A stretch of DNA of 64,000 bases from Mesorhizobium sp. LHD-90 (GTDB lineage Bacteria > Pseudomonadota > Alphaproteobacteria > Rhizobiales > Rhizobiaceae). The notes beneath the pieces are model-generated. The model was not told the DNA's origin, made no database searches, and saw only the letters and a list, made by a program, of their open reading frames with translations. The stretch covers positions 1-64,000 of the forward strand of contig NZ_JAVFVV010000007.1 in the NCBI RefSeq assembly GCF_030929505.1, in the 5' to 3' direction. The translations under genes and the position numbers were made by a program. Position 1 is the stretch's first letter. Each line of letters opens with the position of its first letter. Shown piece after piece: positions 53,223-63,180 of the stretch.

Positions 53223-54182
53223 TCATCCCGACACCCATCTGGAAAACAATGACGTGGAAAGCGCCCGCCCGGCGCCCTTTTCGCGGATCACCAGTTCGCC
53301 CGATTCGACGCTGCCGCCCATGCCGGCAAAGGTATCGCGCATCAGCGCGTGGATGGCGAAGAACGAGGCGCGGATCGAATAGGCCGTCAGCACGACGGCG
53401 AGCGGTTTCGGCGTCAGGATCGAGCGGCAGAGGTCCGCAAGTTTCGGCAGGTCGTCGAACAATTGCCAGACCTCGCCCTTCGGCCCGCGCCCATAGGCGG
53501 GCGGATCGAACAGGATGATGTCGTAGCGGCTGCCGCGCCGCTCCTCGCGCTCGGCGAATTTCATGGCGTCCTCGCAGATCCAGCGGATCGGCTTGTCCGT
53601 CAGCCGCGCCATCTCCTGGTTCTCGCGCGCCCAGCCTATCGCCTTTTTCGAGGCGTCGACATGCGTGACTTCCGCGCCGGCTTTCGCCGCCACCAGCGAG
53701 GCGAGGCCGGTATAGCCGAACAGGTTGAGCACTTTCACCGGCCGCCGCGCCTTCTCGATCAGGCCGGCCATGTGGTCCCAATGCGTCGCCTGCTCCGGAA
53801 ATACGCCGACATGGCGGAACGAGGTGAAGCGGCCGAGATAGTCGATGCCGTCATGGCGCATCGGCCAGGTCTCGCCGAGCGGTGTTTTTGGAAAGCGCCA
53901 GCGGCCAAGACCTTCTTCGTCGGTATCGCCGGTGAAGATTGCGTCGGCCTTGCGCCATTCGGCTTCGGGCAGCGCCTTTTGCCAGATCGCCTGTCCCTCG
54001 GGCCGGACGATGCGGTAGGGGCCGTATTGCTCCAGCTTCTCGCCGCCGCCCGAATCGAGCAGCGCATAGTCGTCGTTGGGCAGCACTTCGAGGATGACCG
54101 GCAGTTTTTCGGTGGGCAGCGCGCTGTCGCGGCGTGCAAGCAGGCGCGGGGCGGAAGCACTGTCGCCCATCGTCTTCTGCAC
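53223..54182 (-). CDS. RlmI-like class I SAM-dependent methyltransferase
   Basis: A 319-residue methyltransferase. Seen: SAM motif VLNLFGYTGLASLVAAKAGAEVTHVDASKKAI (about residue 177), catalytic ILFDPPAYGRGPKGEVW (about residue 252), as in RlmI/RlmK m5C/m7G rRNA methyltransferases, though it lacks a PUA domain. Start: GTG at 54182 is chosen, because GGAGG lies 5-6 bp upstream; ATG 54170 is the alternative. The frame is open much farther upstream, but without family features. Confidence 0.82.
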   Translation of the reverse strand: MQKTMGDSASAPRLLARRDSALPTEKLPVILEVLPNDDYALLDSGGGEKLEQYGPYRIVRPEGQAIWQKALPEAEWRKADAIFTGDTDEEGLGRWRFPKTPLGETWPMRHDGIDYLGRFTSFRHVGVFPEQATHWDHMAGLIEKARRPVKVLNLFGYTGLASLVAAKAGAEVTHVDASKKAIGWARENQEMARLTDKPIRWICEDAMKFAEREERRGSRYDIILFDPPAYGRGPKGEVWQLFDDLPKLADLCRSILTPKPLAVVLTAYSIRASFFAIHALMRDTFAGMGGSVESGELVIREKGAGRALSTSLFSRWVSG

Positions 54183-54405
54183 GGGCGCCTCCGTCCGGCC
54201 AGCGTCTTGCAGGCGGGCGGGCTGGCTGCCCGTCGGTCGGGGCGGACGGCTGTCGCGGCGTCGGTCGCGCGTGGGTTTCAAAAAATTCTCCGGCGGTCGC
54301 GCCGCTTTTGGCACAGGGGTGGTAGCGGCGCAACTCGCCCTCGGGTCGCACGGGAAGCATTGCCGTCCGGACAGCCGGCAGACGGGTGTCTCCCGGTCCG
54401 GCAGA

Positions 54406-55371
54406 TCAGCCCGACGTAGCCCTGTAGACGGCGATGCCCGCCGCGAGGTCCTCCAGCGCAGCACCCACGGACTTGAACAGCGTGATCTCGCCAGCGCCCT
54501 GCCGGCCGGGTTTCTCGCCGCGCGCCAGCTCGTGCAGGTCGGCGACGATGTCCTCCGGCTTGAGCACGCCGGATTGCAGCGGCTGGACGATGTCGCCGGC
54601 CTCCTTGGTGGCGCCGGCGCGGGTGTCGACATAGACTTTTGCGCGGGCAATCGCTGCGTCATCCGCCTCGCGCATGCCGGGCGTAAAACCGCCGACGAGG
54701 TCGACATGCGTGCCCGGCCGCAGTCGGTCGCCTTTCACCAGCGGCGCGGTCGAGATCGTCGCGCAGGAGACGATGTCGGCCCAGGCGAGCGACGCGTCGA
54801 GGTCGGTGGCAACGGTCGCGGCGAGGCCGTCCTGGCGCAGCGCCTCGGCGGCCTTTTCCGCATTGGCGGACGTGCGGTTCCAGATGCGGATATTTTCGAT
54901 CGGCCGCACCGCCGAATGCGCCCTGGCGAGGAAGGCGCTGAGTGCCCCGGCGCCGACGACCAGCAGCTTCGAGGCGTCCTCGCGCGCCAGGTAGCTGGCG
55001 GCGAGCGCCGAGGCGGCCGCCGTGCGCCATTGCGTCAATCTTTGCCCGTCGATCAGCGCCAGCGGTTCGCCGGTCCTGCCGTCGAGCAGCAGGTAGAGGC
55101 CCATCACCGCCGGCTTGCCGATCTGGTTGTTGTCGGGCGAGACGGTGACGATCTTGACGCCGACATGGCCGCCCTCCGAGGTTCCGGCGGCGTGAAGGTC
55201 GGTCCAGGCCGGCATCAGCAGCAATGTCGAGGCGGCGCCGTCCGGCCGATCGATCGTGTGATGATGCCGCACCGGCTGCACCGCGCCCTGGCGGAACGCT
55301 TCGCGCAGCGTTTCGACCAGACCGGGGAAGGTGAGCGAACGGTCGACCTGCTCGGCCGAGATCATGCGCAT
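54406..55371 (-). CDS. Ornithine cyclodeaminase / mu-crystallin family protein
   Basis: A 321-residue NAD(P)-dependent enzyme of the ornithine cyclodeaminase family. Seen: VKIVTVSPDNN (about residue 74), the Rossmann loop KLLVVGAGALSAFLARAHSAV (about residue 134) and HVDLVGGFTPGMREADDAAIARA (about residue 232). Possible reactions include ornithine to proline, or other imine reductions; the substrate is open. It is 35 bp upstream of no same-strand partner, with lapA-like gene 35 bp before it. Confidence 0.85.
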   Translation of the reverse strand: MRMISAEQVDRSLTFPGLVETLREAFRQGAVQPVRHHHTIDRPDGAASTLLLMPAWTDLHAAGTSEGGHVGVKIVTVSPDNNQIGKPAVMGLYLLLDGRTGEPLALIDGQRLTQWRTAAASALAASYLAREDASKLLVVGAGALSAFLARAHSAVRPIENIRIWNRTSANAEKAAEALRQDGLAATVATDLDASLAWADIVSCATISTAPLVKGDRLRPGTHVDLVGGFTPGMREADDAAIARAKVYVDTRAGATKEAGDIVQPLQSGVLKPEDIVADLHELARGEKPGRQGAGEITLFKSVGAALEDLAAGIAVYRATSG

Positions 55372-55405
55372 GCGGTTGCTCCGGGCGCGGGAACGGCGGC
55401 TTGCG

Positions 55406-55747
55406 TCAGGCCGACGGTTTCGGCAGCGCAGGGCCGGCAGCCACCGTGCGGCTCTGCCGGGCGGAGGCGTCGCGCGCCGCCTGCGCCTCGATGCCGCGCT
55501 GGCGAGCGAGCTTGCGATAGTGCCCCTGCTTGAACCAGGTGGCGAGGCTGCCGACGATCATGCCGACCACCAAGGCGGCGAACAGCAGGAAGAACAGCGG
55601 CAACTGGATGGTGAGCGCCGGATTGCCGGGGTTGAACGGATCGAGCGTGAAGGCCGCCGGCGTGCGGTTCGCCACCGCCAGCGCGATCAGGACGACGGCC
55701 AGCGGAACCAGCACCACGATGAGCACGATGCGATTGAAGAGTGTCAT
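55406..55747 (-). CDS. LapA-domain (DUF1049) membrane protein
   Basis: A 113-residue protein with two membrane helices (about 5-26 and 48-68), of the lipopolysaccharide-assembly-protein-A domain family, and a cytoplasmic basic tail (QGHYRKLARQRGIEAQAARD). In E. coli the homologue helps balance LPS synthesis. It lies 46 bp after ihfB, a common neighbourhood in proteobacteria. Confidence 0.85.
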   Translation of the reverse strand: MTLFNRIVLIVVLVPLAVVLIALAVANRTPAAFTLDPFNPGNPALTIQLPLFFLLFAALVVGMIVGSLATWFKQGHYRKLARQRGIEAQAARDASARQSRTVAAGPALPKPSA

Positions 55748-55792
55748 GACGCTGCAGTCCGATGCCGACCGTTCGTTTTCAAGCCGTCCGCC

Positions 55793-56077
55793 CTATTTTT
55801 CGGCGTTCAGCCTCTCGCGCAGTTCCTTGCCGGTCTTGAAGAACGGCACCCACTTCTCCTCCACCTCGACCGCGTCGCCGGTTCGCGGGTTGCGGCCGGT
55901 GCGGGCCGGACGGTTCTTGACCGAAAAGGCGCCGAAACCGCGCAACTCGACCCGGTTGCCGTCGGCCAGCGCGTCGGTGATCTCGTCGAAAACAGCGCTG
56001 ACGATGTTTTCGACGTCGCGAAGAAACAGATGCGGATTGCGTGTGGCGATGATCTGCACGAGTTCGGATTTGATCAT
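55793..56077 (-). CDS. ihfB: Integration host factor beta subunit
   Basis: A 94-residue nucleoid protein that bends DNA as a heterodimer with IHF-alpha. Seen: [10 protein letters not shown] at the start and the DNA-intercalating arm [26 protein letters not shown] (about residues 47-72), with the proline in RNPRTG. ATG 56077 gives the family N-terminus MIKSEL; a longer in-frame start at 56095 is less likely. Confidence 0.94.
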   Translation of the reverse strand: MIKSELVQIIATRNPHLFLRDVENIVSAVFDEITDALADGNRVELRGFGAFSVKNRPARTGRNPRTGDAVEVEEKWVPFFKTGKELRERLNAEK

Positions 56078-56159
56078 GAGCGCTGTCCCCGTCAATTTAT
56101 CTTTTTCTAAAGAGTAGGCGGATGATTTTATTCGTGTTTTTCAATCGGTCGAAGCCGGA

Positions 56160-57110
56160 TCAAGGGTGCCAGACTGATACGAGACCGTCAAGGAACAAGC
56201 GGTCGGCTCCTGTCTCGCGCAGCACGTCGCCACCAGCTCCCGGCAGGCCGATCATCTCGCCGACGGCATTCGCCACCGAGCGGCTGAACAGCCAACTGGA
56301 ATCATCGTCCTCGGGTTTCCATTCGATGACCTCCAGGCGTCCCGAGACCCCCTTGCCGGAAAGCCAGGCGACGGCCTCCTTTTCGCCGCCCAGCCCGTCG
56401 ATCAGCTTCTTGTCCAGCGCCTGCCGGCCGGTGAACACCGAGCCGTCCGCCAGCGCCAGCACTTCCGGGCGGGTGAGGGGCCTGCGGTCGGTGACGATGC
56501 CGACGAACCAGTCATAGCTGTCGAGGATCATCGAGCGGATCATCGCCCGCTCGTCTTCCGTCGTCGGGTTGAAGGGCGAGGGTTCGGCTTTCAGCGGCGA
56601 GGATTTCACCTCGTCCAGCGTGATGCCGATCTTGTCCATCAGCCCGCTGAAATTCGGGAACTGCGCGAGCACGCCGATCGAGCCGACGATGGAGGACTTT
56701 CGCGCCACGATATGGTCGGTGGCGCTGGCGATCATGTAGCCCGCCGACGCCGCCAGCGTGCCGACCTGAGCCACCACCGGCTTTTCGGCGGCGAGCGCGC
56801 GCACGGCGTCGAAGATCGCCTCGCCGCCGGCCGTGGTGCCGCCGGGGGAGTCGATCGACAGGATGACGCCCTTGACGGTCGACGACTTCCGAATGTCGTC
56901 CAGCCGCTTCAAAAGCTCCTCGTCCTCGAGGATGGTGCCCTCGATCTTCACCTTGGCGATGTGGTCGACCGACTTTCCGGCGTCGCCGTAGAACACCAAA
57001 GCCGTGCCGACGATCGCCACAGCCGCGACAGCCAAGGCAGCGACGCGCCAGAAGGTGAGCTTTCGCCGCAGCCTGCGGCGATCGATGAGGTCGTCGGCGG
57101 TCGTGGCCAT
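56160..57110 (-). CDS. sppA: Signal peptide peptidase SppA (short form)
   Basis: A 316-residue membrane-bound serine protease that degrades released signal peptides. N-terminal membrane anchor about residues 20-45, then the S49 domain with nucleophile region GTLAASAGYMIAS (Ser near residue 122) and conserved VGSIGV, and the downstream SSPLKAEPSPFNP loop with the general-base lysine. It begins MATTADDLIDRRR. ihfB follows 82 bp later. Confidence 0.92.
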   Translation of the reverse strand: MATTADDLIDRRRLRRKLTFWRVAALAVAAVAIVGTALVFYGDAGKSVDHIAKVKIEGTILEDEELLKRLDDIRKSSTVKGVILSIDSPGGTTAGGEAIFDAVRALAAEKPVVAQVGTLAASAGYMIASATDHIVARKSSIVGSIGVLAQFPNFSGLMDKIGITLDEVKSSPLKAEPSPFNPTTEDERAMIRSMILDSYDWFVGIVTDRRPLTRPEVLALADGSVFTGRQALDKKLIDGLGGEKEAVAWLSGKGVSGRLEVIEWKPEDDDSSWLFSRSVANAVGEMIGLPGAGGDVLRETGADRLFLDGLVSVWHP

Positions 57111-57221
57111 GGCCTTCCTCGTATCGGGAAAGCGAAGTATTTAGCGCATGTTACCGGCTTCGGCTACCGCCAATGAGGTAACGCGCGGGCAGGTCGCGGC
57201 GGCTGATCACATGCGGATGCC

Positions 57222-58649
57222 TCAATCGCCGTAGCCGACGATGCCCTTGACCTCCAGAAAATCGTGGATGGCCCAGTCGGCATATTCGCGGCCATTGCCT
57301 GACTGCTTGTAGCCGCCGAACGGCGCGAACGTGTCCCAGTCCGGATAGTTGATCGACACCTGTCCGGCGCGCAGCCGCGAGGCCACTTTTCGGGCATGGC
57401 CGATGTCTTTCGACTGGACGTAGGCGGCCAGTCCGTAGACCGTGTCGTTGGCGATCCTCACCGCGTCGTCGTCGTCGTCATAGGAGATGACCGACAGCAC
57501 GGGCCCGAAAATCTCCTCCTTCTCGATGGTCATGCCCGGCCGCACATGGCCGAACACCGTCGGCCGCACATAATAGCCGCGGTTGAGGTGGCCCGGGCGG
57601 CCGTTGCCGCCGGTCACGACGGTTGCGCCCTCGGCAATGCCGCTTTCGATCAGCCGCTGGATCTTGTCGAACTGCACCTGGCTGACCACCGGTCCGAGCT
57701 GCGTGTCCTCCGAGCGCGGGTCGCCGACCTTGAAGCCTTCCGCCGCGTCCTTGGCGATGGCCAGCGCCTCGTCGTGGCGGGCGGCGGGCACCAGCATGCG
57801 CGTCGGCGCGTCGCAGGACTGGCCGGAATTGCCGAAGCAGCCCTCCACGCCCTTCTTCACCGCTTGGGCGAAGTCGGCGTCGGGCAGGATGATGTTGGCG
57901 GATTTGCCGCCGAGCTCCTGGGCGACGCGCTTGACCGTGTCGGCGGCGGTTTTCGCGACGATGATGCCGGCCCGTGTCGAGCCGGTGAAGGACACCATGT
58001 CGACGTCGGGATGGCCGGCCATGACCTGGCCGACATCCGGGCCGGTGCCGTTGACCATGTTGTAGACGCCCCTGGGCGTTCCGGCGGCCTCCATGACCTC
58101 GGAGAAGACGATGCCGCTGATCGGCGCGATCTCGGAGGGCTTCAGCACCACGGTGCAGCCGGCGGCGATGGCTGGCGCCACCTTGCAGACGATCTGGTTG
58201 AGCGGCCAGTTCCAGGGCGTGATCAGCGCGCACACGCCGATCGGCTCCCTGACCACCATGGTGCCGCCGCGCTGTTCGGAAAACTCGTAATCTTCCAGGG
58301 CCTTGATGGTCGATTCCATATGGGCGCGGCCGGCCCAGGCCTGCGCTTCGCGCGCCCAGGTGATCGGCGCGCCCATCTCCCGGCTGACCGCCTGGGCGAT
58401 GTCCTCGTAGCGCTCGTTGTAGATTTCGAGGATGCGCTTCAAGAGCTTCAGCCGCGCGGCCTTGCCGGTCTGCGAGAAACTCGGGAAGGCGGCCTTGGCG
58501 GCGGCCACGGCGCGGTCGACATCGGCTTTCGAACCGACCGAAATTTTTGTGTAGGCCTCCTCGGTGGAGGGGTCGATGACGTCGAGCGCAGCGGGTGTGA
58601 CGGGGTCAACCCATTTGCCGTCGATGAAGAATTTCAGGTGGTTGCTCAT
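57222..58649 (-). CDS. Aldehyde dehydrogenase family protein
   Basis: A 475-residue NAD(P)-dependent aldehyde dehydrogenase. Seen: catalytic Cys279 in GQSCDAPTR, general-base Glu in QELGGKSAN, FTGSTRAG cofactor loop, and ITPWNWPLNQ. The ATG at 58649 gives the usual N-terminus MSNHLKFFIDGKWVDP; the frame extends to 58826 without family features. Aldehyde substrate unknown. Confidence 0.92.
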   Translation of the reverse strand: MSNHLKFFIDGKWVDPVTPAALDVIDPSTEEAYTKISVGSKADVDRAVAAAKAAFPSFSQTGKAARLKLLKRILEIYNERYEDIAQAVSREMGAPITWAREAQAWAGRAHMESTIKALEDYEFSEQRGGTMVVREPIGVCALITPWNWPLNQIVCKVAPAIAAGCTVVLKPSEIAPISGIVFSEVMEAAGTPRGVYNMVNGTGPDVGQVMAGHPDVDMVSFTGSTRAGIIVAKTAADTVKRVAQELGGKSANIILPDADFAQAVKKGVEGCFGNSGQSCDAPTRMLVPAARHDEALAIAKDAAEGFKVGDPRSEDTQLGPVVSQVQFDKIQRLIESGIAEGATVVTGGNGRPGHLNRGYYVRPTVFGHVRPGMTIEKEEIFGPVLSVISYDDDDDAVRIANDTVYGLAAYVQSKDIGHARKVASRLRAGQVSINYPDWDTFAPFGGYKQSGNGREYADWAIHDFLEVKGIVGYGD

Positions 58650-59001
58650 GGCGGACACGCTTCCTGCTTGGAATTTTTCACCAAGCAGGATCGGACAAGC
58701 AAACATTTCCCGCAAGCCGACGGGAACGACGCGCAAGGCCGGAAATGCGACCTTCTCCGCTTGCGACGGAGGGCTGGCCGATGCGTGTGAAGCGAGGAAA
58801 ATCAAGCAACTGCAATCACATAGCAAAAGGTCGCCGCTCGAACGGCCGTTTGCGCTTCGCGTCAGCCTCGAAAAGCCCGGCAGACATGCTTCCGACCGGG
58901 GATTTCGCCCGGCGCTCCGCCCGTTTCACCGACGCGGCATTGCGCCCAAATCGGTCAGCGTGAAGACCTGGCGCTATCGGCCGGACGTTTCGGATAAACG
59001 C
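58650..59001. other. Gap between lactonase and aldehyde dehydrogenase genes
   Basis: No gene is recognised in these 352 bp, although frames remain open on both strands because the DNA is GC-rich. It should hold the aldehyde dehydrogenase promoter. I see no tandem repeat and no palindrome of the three families. Confidence 0.5.
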
Positions 59002-60096
59002 CTACCGGACGATCTTCACGCACATCGGCGTGCCGATCTCGATGGCGTGGCCGGTGTCGGTCAGCCGTCCGGTTTCGGCGTCGCGGGCAAAGATGGTGAT
59101 GCGGTCGGCATTCTGGTTGGCCGACAGCAAATGGCGGCCGGAGGGGGTGAGGCAGAGGTTGCGCGGCGTCGCCCCGCCGCAGGGCGCGTAATCAACGAGC
59201 GTCAGCCTGCCGGTTTCCTGGTCGACGGCGAAGATCGGGATGGAATCGTGGCCGCGGTTCGAGCCGTAGAGGAAACGGCCGTCCGGCGAGATCTGGATGT
59301 CGGCGCAATGGTTGTGGTCGCGCGCTTCAGCGGGCACGGCCGGTTTTGCGTCGATGAAGGAGAAACCGCCGGTGTCGGCGTCGAGCGCCAGCGACACCAC
59401 GGTGGAATCCAGCTCGTTCATGACAAAGACGAATTTGCCATCGGGATGCAGCGCGATGTGGCGCGGGCCGGCGCCCGGCTTCAGCGCCGTCTCCTGCAGC
59501 GGCGACAGCGTGCCGTCGGCTTCGATGCGGTAGGTGACGAGGCAGTCGATGCCGAGATCGGCGACGACCGCGATGTTCCCGGAAAGCGTTTCGGTGGCGC
59601 TGTGGGCGTGGCTGCGCTCCTGCCGGGCTTCGTTCGGGCCGGTGCCTTCATGGGCAACGCTGGCGAGCGGCGCGGTCAGGCCGCCGTCCTCGCGGATGCC
59701 GTAGACAACCACGGACTGGTCCGGCCCGCCTTCACCCATGCCGTAGTTGGCGACCAGCAATTTGGTGCCGTCGCGGGTGACGAAATTGTGCGCGGTGATC
59801 GAGCCCAGTGCCGGCTGCTTGTTGACGTAGGTCAGCGTATTGGTGGCGCGGTCGAAGCCATAGGCGGTAACCACGCCCTCGCGCCAGGAAAAGACTTCGC
59901 TGTTCGCGAAGATTTTTGCGCCGTCCGGGGTCACCGACAGGAAGGTCGGGTTATCGACCTCGTCCGTCTCCGCCAGTTTTGTCACCGCGAGCGTGTCCTC
60001 GTCGAGACTATAGACGGAAAGCCCGACGCCGCGCGCGCCCTGGAAATAGGGCGCCTCGCGGTTGAGCGAGCCGACGAACACAAGAAACTCCGACAT
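59002..60096 (-). CDS. Lactonase (6-phosphogluconolactonase-like beta-propeller)
   Basis: A 364-residue seven-bladed beta-propeller protein of the COG2706 lactonase family. Repeated blade motifs are visible: FLSVTPDGAKIFANSEV, HIALHPDGKFVFVMNEL, QISPDGRFLYGSNRG and LCLTPSGRHLLSANQN. Some members hydrolyse 6-phosphogluconolactone, but many act on other lactones. ATG 60096 is chosen (MSEFLVFVGS); there is no signal peptide. Confidence 0.87.
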   Translation of the reverse strand: MSEFLVFVGSLNREAPYFQGARGVGLSVYSLDEDTLAVTKLAETDEVDNPTFLSVTPDGAKIFANSEVFSWREGVVTAYGFDRATNTLTYVNKQPALGSITAHNFVTRDGTKLLVANYGMGEGGPDQSVVVYGIREDGGLTAPLASVAHEGTGPNEARQERSHAHSATETLSGNIAVVADLGIDCLVTYRIEADGTLSPLQETALKPGAGPRHIALHPDGKFVFVMNELDSTVVSLALDADTGGFSFIDAKPAVPAEARDHNHCADIQISPDGRFLYGSNRGHDSIPIFAVDQETGRLTLVDYAPCGGATPRNLCLTPSGRHLLSANQNADRITIFARDAETGRLTDTGHAIEIGTPMCVKIVR

Positions 60097-60299
60097 TTTT
60101 TTCTCCCTCCCCGATCGCGGCGCTGCCGGCTGCCACCGGCCGCGTGGCCCGGCAAGCCCCGCCGCATTTTCGAGGGCCAGAATGGCGACAACGGCGCTTG
60201 CAAACAAGCCCCATATGTGAAAAACATATTCATGAGAGAAGATCGTAGGGGAGGAGCCGTGACCTGTCTCGCAGGCAATGCGCGCGGCTTGATTTATCC

Positions 60300-60851
60300 A
60301 TGACAGCTTTCGCGCCGACCGTCGGCGTTTCGTCGACGCATCCGTCCGACATGCCCGAGAGCCACGCCGAGATACCGGTGTGGAACGCGGAGAACTGGTT
60401 CTACGAGGACTGGCCGGTCGGCCAGAAAATCCGCTCGCTGCGCCGCACCATGGCGGAAGGCGACAGCCATCTGTTCAACACGCTGGTGCTGGACATCCAT
60501 CCTTATGTTCAGGACCGGATGTTTGCCGAGAAGGAAGGCATTTTCGGCCAGCGGCTGATCGCCGGCGCGTTTGTTTTTTCAGCCGGGCTGGGACTGGTGG
60601 CCACCAACTGCATCAACGCCTTTTCCTACGGCTACGACAAGCTCCGCTTCATCAAGCCGGTGTTTGTCGGCGACACGATCTATTCGATCCGCACCAACCT
60701 CGACAAACGGCCGAAATACAAGGATCTCGGCCTGATCCGTGCGTCCTACGAGGTGTTCAAGGGCGAGGGCGAACTGGTGCTCTACTGCGAGCACCTGCAG
60801 ACGGTGAAATACAAGAACCCGGCGGATTTCGCCGGCAAGACCGAAAAGTGA
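60300..60851 (+). CDS. MaoC-family hydratase/dehydratase
   Basis: A 183-residue hotdog-fold protein of the MaoC dehydratase family. Seen: [30 protein letters not shown] (about residue 35), and [19 protein letters not shown] (about residue 112). These enzymes hydrate or dehydrate acyl-CoA thioesters. It starts an operon on the plus strand, divergent from the lactonase by 203 bp. CaiB-type gene follows 5 bp later. Confidence 0.87.
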   Translation: MTAFAPTVGVSSTHPSDMPESHAEIPVWNAENWFYEDWPVGQKIRSLRRTMAEGDSHLFNTLVLDIHPYVQDRMFAEKEGIFGQRLIAGAFVFSAGLGLVATNCINAFSYGYDKLRFIKPVFVGDTIYSIRTNLDKRPKYKDLGLIRASYEVFKGEGELVLYCEHLQTVKYKNPADFAGKTEK

Positions 60852-60856
60852 ATTTG

Positions 60857-62017
60857 ATGAGCGAATCCGAACTCCCGCTCGCCGGCCTTGTCGTCGTCGA
60901 CATGAGCCAGTTCCTCTCGGGGCCGTACTGCTCGCTGCGTCTGCTCGACCTTGGCGCCCGCGTCATCAAGATCGAGCGCCCGGACGGCGGCGACCTGTCG
61001 CGCCGGCTCTATCTGAGCGACACCGAGATCGGTGGCGATTCCACCATTTTTCATGCCATCAACCGCGCCAAGGAGAGTTTTGCCGTCGACTTGAAGGACG
61101 AGGCGGACCTGGAGGCGCTGCGCGGCCTGTTGGCCAAGGCCGACGTGCTCATCCAGAATTTCCGGCCTGGCGTGATCGAGCGGCTCGGGCTCGACTACGA
61201 CGCGGTGAAGGCGATCAATCCGCGCATCGTCTATGCCTCGATCAGCGGCTATGGCGAGGAAGGGCCATGGGTCAAGCGGCCCGGCCAGGACCTGCTGGCG
61301 CAGTCGCGCTCGGGCGTCATGTGGCTGAACGGCGACGAGGACCAGGGACCGGTGCCGTTCGGGCTGGCCATCGCCGACATGCTGGCGGGCGCCGCCTGCT
61401 GCCAGGGCATTCTGGCCGCACTGGTGCGGCGCGGCATCTCCGGCAAGGGCGCGCATGTCGAGACCAGCCTGCTGGAGGCGCTTGTCGACTTCCAGTTCGA
61501 GGTGCTGACCACGCATTTGAACGACGGACGGCGGCTGCCGCGCCGCTCCTCCTTCCGCTCCGCCCATGCCTATTTGTCAGCGCCCTATGGCGTCTATCCG
61601 GCCAAGGATGGCTATCTGGCCATCGCCATGACGCCGATCCCGAAACTGGCGGGCCTGCTCGGGCTGGAAGCCGAACTTGCCGCCTATAGCGGCGAGCCGG
61701 CGACGTGGTTCAAGGCGCGCGACGAGATCAAGGCTATCATCGCCCAGAAGATAGCGACCAAGACCATCGACGAATGGCTGGCGGTGCTGGAGCCTGCCGA
61801 CATCTGGTGCGCCAAGGTGCTGACCTGGCCGGAAATGTTCGAACACGACGGTTTCAAGGTGCTGGACATGCTGCAGACGGTGACGCGCGAGGACGACGTG
61901 TCGATCCTCACCACGCGCTCGCCGCTGCGCGTCGACGGGGTGCGCGCAAAAGTCGAGCGCGCCGCGCCGCTGGTGGGCGAGCACAGCGAAAAAATCCGCG
62001 CGGAGTTCGGGCTGTGA
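60857..62017 (+). CDS. CaiB/BaiF-family CoA-transferase
   Basis: A 386-residue family III CoA-transferase. Seen: VVVDMSQFLSGPYCSLRLLDLGARVIKIERPDGGD (about residue 11), NRAKESFAVDLKDE, and ADVLIQNFRPGVIERLGLDY. These transfer CoA between carboxylic acids through an aspartyl-CoA intermediate. It stops in the GTGA that starts the next gene. Together with MaoC it suggests CoA-thioester breakdown of an unknown acid. Confidence 0.88.
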   Translation: MSESELPLAGLVVVDMSQFLSGPYCSLRLLDLGARVIKIERPDGGDLSRRLYLSDTEIGGDSTIFHAINRAKESFAVDLKDEADLEALRGLLAKADVLIQNFRPGVIERLGLDYDAVKAINPRIVYASISGYGEEGPWVKRPGQDLLAQSRSGVMWLNGDEDQGPVPFGLAIADMLAGAACCQGILAALVRRGISGKGAHVETSLLEALVDFQFEVLTTHLNDGRRLPRRSSFRSAHAYLSAPYGVYPAKDGYLAIAMTPIPKLAGLLGLEAELAAYSGEPATWFKARDEIKAIIAQKIATKTIDEWLAVLEPADIWCAKVLTWPEMFEHDGFKVLDMLQTVTREDDVSILTTRSPLRVDGVRAKVERAAPLVGEHSEKIRAEFGL

Positions 62018-63144
62018 CCGTGCTCAAAGGCATGACCTGGAGCCATCCGCGCGGTTATGATCCAATGGCCGCCTGCTCGGCCATCTGGAAGGACAAGACC
62101 GGCGTCACGGTCGAGTGGGACAAGCGCTCTCTGCAGGATTTCGAATCCTTTCCGGTCGAGGAACTGGCAAAAGCCTACGATCTGATCGTCATCGACCATC
62201 CGCATGTCGGGCAGATCACGGCGGAAAACTGCCTGACGCCGCTGGACGTGCCCGGCCGCGAGACGGAACGCGAGGCGCTGGCCAAAGGGAGCGTCGGAAA
62301 ATCCTATCCGAGCTACAATTGGCAGGGCCGGCAATGGGCTTTTCCGATCGACGCGGCCAGCCCCGTGCAGGCCTATCGGCCGGATGCGCTGGCGCGCCCG
62401 CTTGAGCGCTGGGGCGAGGTTCTTGACCTGGCGCGGCAGGGCAAGGTGCTGCAATCGCTGCGGCCGCCGCACTCCCTGATGGTGTTCTTCACGCTCGCGG
62501 CCAACCTTGGACACCCCTGCGCGGTAACCGGGCCGGGCGACCTGATTGACCAGGCCACGGGAGAACGCGTCTTCGGCATGATGCGGGAGTTGTTCTCGCT
62601 GCTCGATCCCGCCTGCCTGTCGATGGATCCGATCGCCGTGTCGGAGAAGATGGCGGAAGAAAATTCGCCCTATGTCTGCGCGCCGCTGATCTACGGCTAT
62701 GTCAGCTACGCGACTGACGGGTTCCGGCAGCACAGGCTGGCTTTTTCCGACATGCCTATGACGGGCAATGCCGGTCTGCTCGGCTCGGCGCTTGGCGGCA
62801 CCGGCATCGCGGTCTCGGCCTTTTCCAAGGCGAAGGATGCTGCGGTCGATTTTGCCTACTGGGTGGCGAGCGGCGACGTGCAGCGCGACCCTTATGCGGC
62901 GGCCGGCGGCCAGCCCGGCCATGCCGAAGCCTGGGAGGACGGAACCGTCAACGCCGCGACCCACGGATTTTACCGCGACACGCGAAAGACGCTGGAGGGC
63001 GCCTGGGTTCGGCCGCGTCACGACGGCTACATGGGCTTCCAGCAGGCCGCGTCGGATCGCATCAATCTGGCCTTGCAGAGCGGGGACACTGACACTCGAC
63101 TCGTCTCCGATCTTAACGAACTGTTTCGCGGGAGCTTCCGCTAG
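62014..63144 (+). CDS. Solute-binding-protein-like protein without signal peptide
   Basis: A 376-residue protein with the layout of extracellular sugar-binding proteins (COG1653-like): KGMTWSHPRGYDPM near the start, DLIVIDHPHVGQIT (about residue 64), and late AFSKAKDAAVDFAYWVASG (about residue 271). The N-terminus VTVLKGMTWSH has no hydrophobic signal or lipobox, and it overlaps CaiB by 4 bp (GTGA), so it is probably cytoplasmic. It could be a ligand sensor or a misannotated exported protein with a lost signal. The following gene encodes a normal periplasmic binding protein. Confidence 0.7.
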   Translation: MTVLKGMTWSHPRGYDPMAACSAIWKDKTGVTVEWDKRSLQDFESFPVEELAKAYDLIVIDHPHVGQITAENCLTPLDVPGRETEREALAKGSVGKSYPSYNWQGRQWAFPIDAASPVQAYRPDALARPLERWGEVLDLARQGKVLQSLRPPHSLMVFFTLAANLGHPCAVTGPGDLIDQATGERVFGMMRELFSLLDPACLSMDPIAVSEKMAEENSPYVCAPLIYGYVSYATDGFRQHRLAFSDMPMTGNAGLLGSALGGTGIAVSAFSKAKDAAVDFAYWVASGDVQRDPYAAAGGQPGHAEAWEDGTVNAATHGFYRDTRKTLEGAWVRPRHDGYMGFQQAASDRINLALQSGDTDTRLVSDLNELFRGSFR

Positions 63145-63180
63145 GCCGAAGCGTACCGCATTTCACGGGAGGAACTTGGA

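Noticed and set aside
54183-54707. N-terminal extension of the RlmI-like methyltransferase
   Set aside because: The frame is open to 54707, but the upstream part overlaps the end of the ornithine-cyclodeaminase-like gene and is low-complexity; a GTG with a good ribosome site at 54182 is a better start.
57396-58790. A 464-residue plus-strand frame
   Set aside because: Antisense to the aldehyde dehydrogenase with intact catalytic residues.
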